Assembly (NCBI GenBank): GCA_026419785.1
Contig: JAODTK010005589.1
Location: forward strand, 434,001-498,000
Reading direction: 5' to 3'
Source: Sclerodactyla briareus
Lineage: Eukaryota; Echinodermata; Holothuroidea; Dendrochirotida; Sclerodactylidae
Length of the DNA stretch: 64,000 bases
The notes under the pieces are model-generated. The model worked only from the letters and a program-made list of their open reading frames with translations, had not been told where the DNA came from and did not search any database. The translations under genes and the position numbers were made by a program. How positions within the stretch are numbered: the first letter of the stretch is position 1; each line of letters opens with the position of its first letter. Below, piece after piece: positions 23,390-33,640 of the stretch.

Positions 23390-23818
23390 ATGAATGCACT
23401 GCATCCTGGTTTGAAATCTGATTGTGTGGTGAAGAGCCGAATTAGACCAATCGGTGTTGGGCAGAAGAGCCGAATGCATTTAGATGTTTACCTCCAGAGC
23501 GTTCTAGTTTCACGGTTGAGAAGCAAACTCGACCTGTTATATACAGATAATAGGCAGCTTGAAAATTGGATAAATGTGCATAAGCTAGAAACTGACAAAT
23601 GGCTGATTGGTGTGTCCTTGTTTGATGCTTTTGTTTCATCACCTAAATCACTAATCTGCAAACAAAGGCGATTTGCCGCGGACCGCGGGGAATATATCTT
23701 TGCCGATTGGGCAATCTTACAGCCACCAAGGAGGATATTAGGGGATAGTAGGTCGTCCAGAGTCAGCAAGGTCCAATATTCCGAGACATTGCGGGTAATT
23801 GATGCTGTATTCCCCTAG
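23390..23818 (+). CDS. Hypothetical 142-codon open frame
   Basis: ATG at 23390 to TAG at 23816, directly after the AGGTCA array. Parts read MHLDVYLQSVLVSRLRSKL and DLLYTDNRQLENWINVHKLE. The composition is protein-like (mixed charge, no low complexity), but I recognise no domain. The opposite strand is also open for 93 codons, which weakens the coding case. It could be an exon, a decayed transposon frame, or chance. Confidence 0.22.
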   Translation: MNALHPGLKSDCVVKSRIRPIGVGQKSRMHLDVYLQSVLVSRLRSKLDLLYTDNRQLENWINVHKLETDKWLIGVSLFDAFVSSPKSLICKQRRFAADRGEYIFADWAILQPPRRILGDSRSSRVSKVQYSETLRVIDAVFP

Positions 23819-24137
23819 GAGTTTTGGCTTTCAACACGATGATCATTTGTCCTGGATGAATACTGTGTCCGGATGTTATTAAAACCTGTTAGTATATGAG
23901 AATTGAGGAATATAACCCACGCGCTTCCTATTGGCGGTATTTGATATTTCCCTTCCCAAATTATATACAATTGGTAACCGATGTGATATTTCCCGTCATC
24001 TTCGGTTCCTATATTACTATTAAAAAACGAAACCAAAACCTAAACGCCAGATCATCAATGTTGGCATAATTATTCGCCTTTGGCTGGCTTGTGGAGTCAT
24101 GTTCACTGATAGTGGCGTCTGGCGATTACGCTATCTG

Positions 24138-24545
24138 TTTTTCAGAAAAGCCAAGCTACGTGTTTTGATTGCTCTGTTGTGCGTCCATGTCTGTGCTTTA
24201 TATTCCAGCGAGCCTGGACGCTCACTGGTGGGCTGAGGTGTAGGCTAGATTCTTTCGTGACTACCCCGCTTCGTCGCATCCCGTGGTCACCGCTGGCAAG
24301 ATGTGTGTTTAATGCCGTGTGCTCGCGGAGGCGGGTATGGTGAGGGCCAGATCTTGATTCGTGATCGACAACTGCGCTTCTTCGGCACTATGGCGCGCCT
24401 TACTGCAGGAACGATCCTGTCCACCGAATCTGTCTGTACGGGATCCGGTGGGTTGGGGCCGCCTGCCAGGACGGCCTCGTAGGTCTTGAGTTACGCACAC
24501 AAGCTTCGTGGAATCCTCATGGATCGGTGGGATGGGTCAGGCCCA
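24138..24545 (+). pseudogene. RTE-like LINE, C-terminal end of reverse transcriptase
   Basis: Across frame shifts it reads KAKLRVL, then a damaged 'VSVLLYSSEPWTLTG' region, 'LDSFVTT.LRRI' and IRDRQLRFFGTMARL. This is the familiar post-RT region 'TK.R....V..LLYG.ETW.L....L..F....LR.IL...W.....N..V.........I..RQLRFFGH..R' of RTE and related LINEs. Nothing upstream of it is recognisable, so it is a 5'-truncated copy. Confidence 0.7.
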
Positions 24546-24608
24546 TGCTTGGTCGCTTCCCGAGGAGGCCTTTCCAGGAGTAGGCCCTCCCTTCATGTGC
24601 CCCCATGT

Positions 24609-24670
24609 GTGAGTGAATGGTTGAGTGAGTGAGTGAGTGAGTGAGTGGTGTAGTGAGTGTAGTGAGTGAG
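24609..24670. repeat. (TGAG)n microsatellite
   Basis: Interrupted run of GAGT tetramers following the RTE-like LINE end, possibly derived from the element's simple 3' tail. Confidence 0.9.
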
Positions 24671-24794
24671 ATAATTACCCCTCCTCCTTGACTATTGCCA
24701 ATAGCCTGATTTTATCGGAAATTTAATAACCTGATAGATTGTAAGAAACGTTGATACCCTCCATGCCTTGGTTGAATGTTTTACCAGTGTTTTA

Positions 24795-24945
24795 GTGTCG
24801 AGACCGGCCTCGAGACCATTTTTTTTTTGCTGGTCTTGGGTCTCGATCTCGGTCTCGACGGTGCCTGGTGTCCTCGGTCTTGGTCTCGGTTTCGGACCCT
24901 TCTGGTCTCGGAATACTCCGTCTCGGCTTCGAGACCATCAAAAGT
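24795..24945. repeat. GGTCTCG-type short tandem repeat
   Basis: Variants of 'tggtctcggtctcga' occur roughly a dozen times with a T9 run. The resulting frames are Val/Leu/Gly/Ser-rich artefacts in two registers. Confidence 0.8.
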
Positions 24946-25379
24946 TGGTGATCTTTTTTCTTTCTCTTCGAATATTTTTTTATTTCAGAGGAAAAACATC
25001 CTGCAATTCATGCCTCAGCTTTACTATGAAACTAGCAAGTGTGGGTGGGCCTTTAACTGATTAAATGTGGAAATCAGTTAGACAATTTGCCCAGGTCCAG
25101 TATTGTTGCCATCTTCACGGTTGGCCTTCACACAAGTTGTCAAAGTACAGAAGGCAAGGAGTCAAAAGTCGCCAGTTGCCTGGTTCGTGGTGTTTGCTTT
25201 ACCTAAGAATGCCTGTATCTGGCGTTTGGAGTATATTAGGCATTAGCCAATCAAATTGGCTCCCAAATAATTGTGGGCTTCCTCCACGATTTTCAAACCC
25301 GTATTGTTAGGCCTATTCACCTAAATTCTTATTAAGGCCTTATATATTGATCCTTGATCATGATGAACATCCCGATCTC

Positions 25380-25610
25380 GAAAAAAGTCTATAGAATTCT
25401 ATCGAATGTCTATGATCTATAGGTCTCTATAGAAAATGTCCTTTCTATAAATTGAGCCCATATTTTCTATATAACATAGTTTTCTTCTATACGACTTCTA
25501 TAAAAACTTTCTATTAAACGTTGTAAGCCGTGCCACTCTAAGATTCAAGAATCATTTTTTCCAGAACTCTATAGACCTATATAGAATCTGAAAATCTCAT
25601 GCCATTGGTT
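25380..25610. repeat. TCTATAGA-rich tract 1
   Basis: Repeated variants of the palindrome TCTATAGA/TTCTATAG in AT-rich sequence. Related motifs recur at 26288-26325 and densely at 27240-27735. Confidence 0.75.
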
Positions 25611-25855
25611 ACTGATCTATGATGAATAATAATCATAATAATAATATATAATAATATACTAATAATCACAATATAAATAGTTTGCAGTTGCCAACTGAAT
25701 AGGCTGAAGTTGTGTGGGCTGCAAGTTTAAAGGCGTCCTGTTGTTTTCTGGCTAGTTTCCGAACTTGTTGCCGCCCACATTGTAAACGAAACCTGTTATT
25801 GTTTTGATATCTTAGAATATTAAGCTGGGTTACAAGCACTGTTATCAACACGTAC

Positions 25856-26016
25856 CTTAATTCCATGTGTCTCCTCGCCTCAACACTCCAAAGTGGAGGA
25901 GCAAGCTGCTGCATAGCTGGGTGAAGACAATTTGACTTTGACCATGCAGTCAAATGGTTGGGGGGAGAGTTGGCCAGAAAAGGATGAGAAGTTATATCAC
26001 CACATCTTTTAACACC
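25856..26016 (-). CDS. Candidate internal exon, unknown protein
   Basis: On the - strand a strong acceptor (cacatttgcag) is followed by 161 bases and a strong donor (AAG|gtacgt). The frame is open across the whole exon, phase 0 at the start and phase 2 at the end: GVKRCGDITSHPFLANSPPN followed by HLTAWSKSNCLHPAMQQLAP and PLWSVEARRHMEL. No family recognised. Open sequence runs on past the donor, so a longer unspliced frame is possible. The paired consensus splice sites and open frame are the evidence. The partner exons were not identified. Confidence 0.4.
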
Positions 26017-27239
26017 CTGCAAATGTGTTGACAGGCTGGCTGCCGACGCAGTACGTCTCCTGCTAATGCCGTCACCTCAACGTTGCCACTTTTAGCAAGC
26101 CGCACCTGCCAACTGGTACTTTGCTTTATTTTGGTATAGCCCCCCCCCCCCCCATTCAGCCCATTAAGAAATTATAACCTTGTGCGCGCTAATCAATGAA
26201 AGAGAGAAGACTGACACATTTATATGCCCATACTGCTAAACATGGAAAATGAGAACTGATTTTACTTATATAACAGCTCATTATTTCTATACAGATTTTC
26301 TATAGAGTTTCTATAGGATTTCTCTTAGACTCATTCTGGGGGTTGTCATTTAGCTATTTATAAAATGTTGCCTTCTTCTAGTAAATTAAATACCATGAAT
26401 GAATGAATGTTTGGGATCTTAGTGAATTGATGTGGTATTAGCCGTCTACTATACATTATTTGTATTAACTCAATAAATCGTCAACAGATATTTAGGTCAG
26501 ATTTAAAAAAAGCATCAAACTGACCAACAACAGTTTGTGATTTTGACAGACCTTAATTCAAAATGCAGCGTGGCAGTTAGGCTCTGTAGTTCTGTATGTC
26601 CAGCCCATTCCAGTCTAAATTGGTCATTATTAAAGGAACATTGGATATTGTATTAGTATAATGCGACCGGAATTTATAGTTTCATGCTTGTCAATTGGAA
26701 ATTATGATTTATTTCTATTTGGTTGGGATTATTTTTTATTTCATATTCAACCCTAAAATTTGTAGAGTGAATGTGTAGGCTATAGCCTAACGAATATTCA
26801 GTGTAGGCCACATAGGATGTTAGGTAGTAACCAGATGTATGGTGTATATAGCTATAGGCCAAGTCTGTGCCATTTGTGTGTGGTTAGGCTATTACTGGCT
26901 GCGTATTTTAATATGCAGTAACCCCTTTGGCCAGGAAAATGATGATCACATTATCTGACGGTAGGTTTCCTTTTTCTTTCTTGCAAATTCTGGATAAACG
27001 GAAATAAGCCAACGTTCGAAGCTAATAATTTGTTATGCTATTCTACTTGCCCAGTTATGTGTAATGGGCACTGATAGTTATTTTTTTTATTTCCGGATGC
27101 GCAAAAATTAAATTTTTTTTTTTTATATCAAGTAGCTTGCCGCGCGAGAAACCGTCCTGGGGCAAGAGGGGTGGGGGGGGGGGAATAATAAGGCTATTCC
27201 ACTGTTGCAATAACCGATCAAGGTAGTATAGGCCTGGGT

Positions 27240-27735
27240 TCACCAGAATAGAATATAATTCTCTTTAGACATTATTCAGAAATTCTTTAGCGATCTTGAG
27301 ACTCCACAGAGTTTCCATGGATTATGTTATAGATTTTCTTAGATTTCTTCACAGATCCTATAGAATTTCTTAGAGTTTCTATAGATCATCTATCAATTTT
27401 CTTTGGAATTTCTATACGTTCTAAAGAGTTTCCTATAAATATCTTATAGATTCTTTAAATTCTATAGAGGTTTTCTATAGAATAATCCTATAGATGTTCC
27501 TCTTCAGAAATGCTTTTAGAATCCTTTGAAATTTCAATAGGTTTCTATAGATATCCTATGATTTTTCTTTTAGTAAATCTTTAGAAATTCTTTAGAAATT
27601 CTAAAGAATTCTAAAGAATTCTAAAGAAATTCTTTAGGAAATGTAAGAGTTTCTATAGAGGGCTCTAATAGAAAATTGTCTAGATTTTCTATAGATTTTT
27701 TTTACTAGAATTCTCTAGAACTTTTTTGTAAGGTA
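27240..27735. repeat. TCTATAGA-rich tract 2
   Basis: About 500 bases in which 'tttctatagaat' variants recur every 12-25 bases. A purer block at 27582-27640 alternates AATTCTTTAGA and AATTCTAAAG. Degenerate palindromic minisatellite; no coding. Confidence 0.8.
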
Positions 27736-28668
27736 TTCAGCTGAAACTCCACCAATGGTTGGAGTTAAGGGGACAGGAGAATTGTTCGGCTTTTTTAAGC
27801 CTTCTACGTCGCCGGAAATGACACTGACTGGCCTAATTGAAACATTTCGTTGTGCAATTTTGTCAATTTGCTACTCTGCAGGGGGCTCTGCAGGAGGCGC
27901 GTGAGAATTTCTGCACTTATCCTCGATCCTCTAATTGATTGTATTCCCCACTCATATCAAAAAGGGGGGGGGGTCCGAAGGGGAGCTGGTCCCTCTTTAC
28001 CCCTAGGACTGACGATCATGGTTATTGACAACTTTGATAGAGAAATTTCAGTCATATTTTGTTTTTTTTTTTGCCATCTTGTAAAGTGTATAACGCACAG
28101 GCCGTTTGTTATACGTAATTTTAGCCACTCCTACTAATCTTTATACATTCCCTTTGAACCCTCCCGATTATTTCTTCAACAAGAGAAAATAGATTGGGGA
28201 AAAAGCTCACCGTTTCCCAAAATATCAGCAAATTGGTCACAAGTGATGCAAATGCTCATCTTCTCCACCATACCACTGTAAAAAAAAAAAACAAAAAAAA
28301 AATTCAGTGAATTAATGGCGCAAGTTTGCCAGTAATTTAATTGTGAACTATACGGAATTGTTTACAGTGCAGCAGTCCGGGCATTCTCCTGTTCGGGTAT
28401 TTTTTGGGATTTCCTGTTCGGGAGAATCATTATGTTATACAATGTAGGGGAATGAACATTGTCTTGCATACCATTATATTACAGAACTAATAAATTCGCT
28501 AGTCGCAAAAAGGGTTTAAAAAACGAAATCACTCTGTCTTACTGTGCTTCTGAGACACAAAACAAGCAGGAAGGTGTCCATAGGCGCGTGGGCCTCTAAT
28601 AGGCTACATGTTCGCGGAAAACTTCCCGCTCCGTTCGCGCCGGCGGCGTCCCGTTTCAGGGGACTTAC
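27736..28668. other. Non-coding region
   Basis: A-rich runs near 28270-28300 and a G8 run near 27965. Open frames are short and overlap poly-T/G tracts. Nothing I can name. Confidence 0.35.
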
Positions 28669-28786
28669 TGAGAATGAACTCCGCTTGGGCGAGAGTCGCC
28701 TGCTGAAGGCAGACAGCTGATATGCGGAAGGTGAAATTATAATAATTATTGGGACGATTAGTGTCATGAGGGCTAACTTCAATCAT
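28669..28786 (-). CDS. Possible first coding exon
   Basis: An ATG at 28786 opens a frame MIEVSPHDTNRPNNYYNFTF then RISAVCLQQATLAQAEFIL up to a consensus donor (TCA|gtaagt). The alternative frame from 28772 gives a hydrophobic LIVPIIIIISP start resembling a signal peptide before the same donor. Which frame, if either, is real cannot be decided from sequence. No downstream exon identified. Confidence 0.2.
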
Positions 28787-29260
28787 AAGGGTGTGTGTGG
28801 GCTTGTTGTTTTTTTTTACGGCGGGGGGTGCAATTGTCGAGAAGTGTATATGCTAGTCGAGGGAGCAGGTGCGGGAAAAGTGGAGGAGTCATGCCTCCAT
28901 CCCACCGGCCACACATGTTACCGCCCAAGAGTAGTGTGTATAGGCAAACTACCATGAGTATCAAAACGACTCGATCGCTAACCCAGAAGGTTTTTCTAGA
29001 ATATATTCTTCACAGGGTAACGCACTGTCCATATCGTGAGTTGCTTAAATTTAATGGTTTTTTAAACCTCATCATATAGCAGATATTCAAGCTGGATTGT
29101 CTTGTACGGGCCTGTGTCGTTTTCCTCGTGTGCATAACGTCCTTAGGGGCATCCGATGTTTGCGTAAGTGGGGGAACCAAAAGGATTGTCCGGGCTGACA
29201 AAACTGTAGCGACAAAGTATTTTAATGTAAAAATATTCTGAAAAGGACCTGAGCCGTTTG

Positions 29261-29268
29261 TGACGTCA
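29261..29268. promoter_or_regulatory. Perfect cAMP-response-element palindrome
   Basis: TGACGTCA, the first of seven in 7.2 kb (also 30825, 31213, 31390, 31402, 34783 and 36419). CREB/ATF-family factors bind this site. Confidence 0.4.
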
Positions 29269-30429
29269 CGGTGAAAAAATCGCATCCCCGGTTATCGATA
29301 GGATCACTGTATGACTTTTCATAGAAAGAGTATAACGAAATGGGTTGAGAAAGGGGAAATATTGGAAAAATTGCGGCTTGTTACAAACAAAAAATATGAG
29401 AAGGAAAAGTTCGCGTTGCCTACGCCAACAGTTCCTCGGTTATATACGTCGACTCGATAGGCACAAGAGATTCATGTTTGGCCTCTCGTGAATTTATATG
29501 GGGAGGGGGAGAGGTGATGCAATTGAATCATATAAGGGGACGCTACCATGGGTTGGCGCTGGAAACAGGAAATCGTTGGGCTAATTATGCGTGCCTCGTT
29601 CGCCGGAAATGACCACTGGTCGGGCATTTTATTATCAAATTTTGTGTGTGAAACTTTTATTTATTTTTAAAAAGGCACTCTTCTCGGGCATTCGATCATA
29701 CAAACGGGATTCTTCCCATACAATTAAAGGAAGTCGGTTAACATTTGATCGTATGTCTCCAGAAAAGTGGAGACCGAGGGATCGATGACGATACGTGCCC
29801 CCTCACCACTACGCAGGGCCCATGCTTGTTCTGAAACTTCGTTAGAGAAATCAGTCATATGTTTATCGCTTCACAGCAAGCAAAACTAAACAAAAAAGAA
29901 ATTCACTAATCACAGGAGACCACCTGGGGTAATTCCTGGGCCAGTCAATCTTGCTCGAACAGCATGCACCAGTATGTAACGCAATAAGGAGAAAAAGATG
30001 TTGCACGACACTATACTCATATTGATCAAGAATTTGTCAGCTTCCAATGCTGGATTCTAAGCTGTTCTTGAAGCATGACCGAGTGGCACATAGAAACTTC
30101 TCCTATTGACCCACGAGGCACTCGAAGACCTGGGAGTGGTGATGTGATTACTCGGTTTCATTTCTTAATTTACATTATTAACGTCAGCACAACTTTGGAG
30201 CAGGTACTCGGTGATCACATCACAACACCTAACTATTACGGGATCAGTGGATACCACTTTTTATTTGGAACTTAGCCCAATGATGCCCCTCCTATGTCAT
30301 GGAAGGAGTCTCAGCTGTGACACTAGTGACCGCGGTTTCAGACCAGATCGTCTTCGAAATTGTTAATTCCGTTTGACTTTGTACTGTATGGGAAACATGT
30401 TGATATATGTAATAAGAAACAAAACAAAA

Positions 30430-30935
30430 AAAATGATAACGAACTTGATCGGACCACTTATTCTGGACCTAAACAACATTTTCAGACTCTTTGTTGGTCT
30501 TTGTTGAACTTACCGCCCGACTCCAGGCAAGGGGGATCATGTGCTCATTATGGAGACCAAAACCAGAAACCAGGAGCATCATCGATTCAGGCTTTGTAAT
30601 GTCGAAATAGCGTATAACCAGGCTATTATTCGCCAGCTAAAAATAAAATGTATGGAAATGACTCATAAGAAAGCTGCATAATCAATATCAACTCAATCTG
30701 ATCAAGCAGTCTGATTGTCAGGACTTTCACCTCTTTCAATAGCAATGTACTCAATATGGGAAACTTACATAACACGTATGAGCCCATCCATAGGTGAGGT
30801 CAGTTTATGCTGTTAACCCTACTATGACGTCACATACACACACTAACAAACAATACACCTGACACACACATACATACACAACACACCCACACCACGCATG
30901 GACACATATACATCAGTGGCTCTGCTGACGGCCCT
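30430..30935. repeat. TGACCT-family (G) repeat, truncated copy
   Basis: Carries 'gaacttgatcggaccacttattctgga', 'attttcagactttg', 'atgtactcaatatgggaaacttac' and 'gagcccatccataggtgaggtcag', then a CA-rich tail. These are the modules seen at 13690-14880 and 32760-33640. Confidence 0.65.
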
Positions 30936-31212
30936 CTGACGTCAATGAGTAAAAGAAAAACCCTGTGGGTGACTATTCACTGTAGACGACGTTCATTCAA
31001 ACATTTTCCGATGTACTCAGTGTACCACTGGAGTCAGGGAACGGTAATAACTGTAACCTGGGGGATAGGTATATAAGTGGGAGTGATGTGAGTGAGGCTA
31101 GTTGAAACAATGTGACACGAGTGACAAAAACATTCTCAGCAATGAATTTCCTTCGCGCACTATTTGCGAAAATGCCTGGCTCTAAAAAATTGATGGCGGG
31201 AACACTGTTTTA

Positions 31213-31232
31213 TGACGTCATCATTGCGCAAT
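31213..31232. promoter_or_regulatory. CRE next to a palindromic C/EBP-type site
   Basis: TGACGTCATCATTGCGCAAT: a perfect CRE palindrome, two bases, then a perfect ATTGCGCAAT palindrome, the optimal bZIP C/EBP core. Two full-strength bZIP sites side by side suggest a regulatory element. Confidence 0.45.
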
Positions 31233-31389
31233 CAACTGACTGATTTCCATTACACAGAGGAGTATGCGTTCAAATAATTCTGAGTGATTGTTGAAATTCA
31301 ATTGACGGAGGAAGGAAAAGGGGAAAGGAAATAGGAGGGGCATTGCTGAATTTCTTACGTATCCATCACGGTCGATTTATTGAAAGATA

Positions 31390-31409
31390 TGACGTCATGG
31401 ATGACGTCA
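31390..31409. promoter_or_regulatory. Tandem pair of CRE palindromes
   Basis: TGACGTCA at 31390-31397 and again at 31402-31409, twelve bases apart start to start, roughly one helical turn. It lies in apparently single-copy sequence about 360 bases downstream (on the - strand) of the membrane-segment exon at 31767-31916. Confidence 0.45.
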
Positions 31410-31766
31410 CAGTATCGTAATTTTCAATCAATTCGCCGTTAGAACAGTATATTTTGGGGCATTTGACTGTAATGTGAGTTCACTAAGTCGGACAAAATAA
31501 GATGACCAGACTCACGATTGAAAAGAAAGCAAGTAGTAGAAGCTACTGACATGCCTCAAAGCCCTCTTTGTCATTGGCCTTTGTGACGTAGTCACGCCAT
31601 TTGTATAACAGTGAAAAATATTTTTTGGGCCAAACTGGCCTGCACTGAATTAAAACCGTGAACCATGATGAAAATGACGATACGAAATCGATGATCAGCT
31701 AATCAGTAATCACAAAGAAAGGCAGTGCCATCACCAAAGCAATAAAAACATAAGCATAATTCTTAC

Positions 31767-31916
31767 CAGCAACAGTTAGGGGATTTGCGACCGGTACCAT
31801 TAACGGACCCTATTCCAAAAATAAGTGAACGTTTGAGGCTAGCGGCGTAGTTACAACGAATGAACCATAGTAATATGATCCCAACTGTTACTACGATAGG
31901 ATGGACTCCATGCAGT
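31767..31916 (-). CDS. Candidate exon encoding a transmembrane segment
   Basis: On the - strand: acceptor ..cgttttttgcag, 150 open bases, donor TG|gtaaga. Phase is 2 at both ends, so the exon is symmetrical. It reads LHGVHPIVVTVGIILLWFIR then CNYAASLKRSLIFGIGSVNG and TGRKSPNCC. PIVVTVGIILLWFI is a credible single-pass membrane helix, followed by a positively charged side (R, K, R), as in a type I receptor stop-transfer sequence. No domain can be named. The adjoining exons were not found. Canonical splice sites and an uninterrupted frame are the support. Confidence 0.45.
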
Positions 31917-32759
31917 CTGCAAAAAACGTACTGGCAAGAGGACCCCGGTTGACGGGGAAATTGGGGGTTGGTGGGCAGGGGGAGGGGCATGTAAAACTCC
32001 AAAATGATACGAAAATACTCCAGGCAGCACAACCGTGTATTATTTATACTTCCAAACTGCAGGCATATTTCCCCCCAGAACGAATAATAAGGTAATTCCG
32101 ATGACCTAACAACTTTGAATCCTTGCCGAAGGCAAAAGGATATTATGCGGTCCGCACCCTGCGTATGTGAGCGCCTGCGCGTGTGTTGGTGTTGTGTGTG
32201 ACACCCTTGTCAGCACGAAATCTAACCGACGCAAAACAGATATCAACTTCAAATTCAAAATTAGGTTTTGTGGTTTGCACATATGGAGAAGATGACAACT
32301 ATTGTTTTTGGTTCCGGTCCAAAGTCGTTCAAGGTCAGAGATGAAAACTTCGAAAGCTTGTCAGCCACGATATCTAGGAACGCAAGCATGTATCAAATTC
32401 AAATTAGTATATGGGGTGCCACGTATGATGAAGGATGAACCCTATTGTTTAGGTATCTCACCTTCTTTCGTCGCTCTTTGGGCATTGGCGTGGGGCTCCC
32501 AATATTTTCCGATCTTGGCATTTACTTCCCGGCGTTTTTCCCTCGTCTCACGGTACTGATGAGCGATGGGGGGGGGGGGGGGCCGTGGTCTCTAACTATG
32601 TGGGAGCGTCAAACCAGATATAAGCCAGAAGGCTTCTTAGTTATTCATTGATGATTCCTGACTTGATTTAAGGTAGCATTGTCAAACTTCACATGATAAC
32701 AAGATTGACAATAGGGATCAAGTAGTACTACTATGGGGATTTTTCACACTACAGAATGA

Positions 32760-33640
32760 ACTTATGAGTCCTATCGGAATTTCAAACCTGATCGGACCAT
32801 GATTTCGACTATCTTGTTAACAAGATTTTCAGACTTTGACCTTCACCTTAGATGAATGTTAGCACGATAGGGATAATGTACTGATTATGGGGAAACCCAT
32901 ATACCACGTATTGGCTTCATTATCAAGAGGGAGTTGAGTTATCGTGTTTTAACGAGACAAACATTGCCCAAATTACAGTTTTTCACAATTTCCTTATCTC
33001 TCCCAAAGACCCTGTCCACACCGGAAACAATAGAGTTCCCGTACTCCCCATAGAGAGTTATACTGAATTTCAACCTGATCGGACGTTATCATGGTAACGA
33101 ATTTTCAGGACTTCATCATGACGACATTGGACCTGGCTCCAAAACAATAGGGTTAGTACTCATCATGTGCAGGCCCAATGCCAGTATGAGCTTCATCCAT
33201 CGAAATGAAGCTGCGTATTGTATTAATAAGCTGAAATTTGCATAATTATGATATTTTTTTTTTTTTACAGTTTCCCTATTTCCCCCCAAAAATGACTCCC
33301 AGTCCACACCAAACCAAACGGGTTCTGTACTCCCCATAGAGAGCTGTATACTGAATTCAACTTGATCGGATAAGCATTCTGGACTTCTCGTGTTAACAAA
33401 ATTTCATACTTTGACCTCTCTCACCTCGATGACCTTTGATCTGACCCAAAACGCTTAGCGGTATCATGTACTCATTATGAACAACCATATACCAAATAGA
33501 ACCTCATCCAATCCAGGGTGGGGTCAGGTACGGGGTAATAAGTTTTAGGGTCACATACACACCACACACACACACCACACACTTGTATGACTGCATAGAT
33601 TCCTCTGCACCCGCCAAAGAATTAAAAGCAGGCCCTCTAC
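32760..33640. repeat. TGACCT-rich satellite array (family G), copy 2
   Basis: Three to four modules with 'gatcggacc..gattctggacttatcgtgttaacaag', 'ttttcagactttgacctt', 'aacaatagggtt.gtactc', 'cttcatccat' and 'agctgaaatttgcataattatga'. It ends with 'cacacaccacacacac' followed by 'tatgactgcatagattcct', the same tail as copy 1. Confidence 0.8.
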
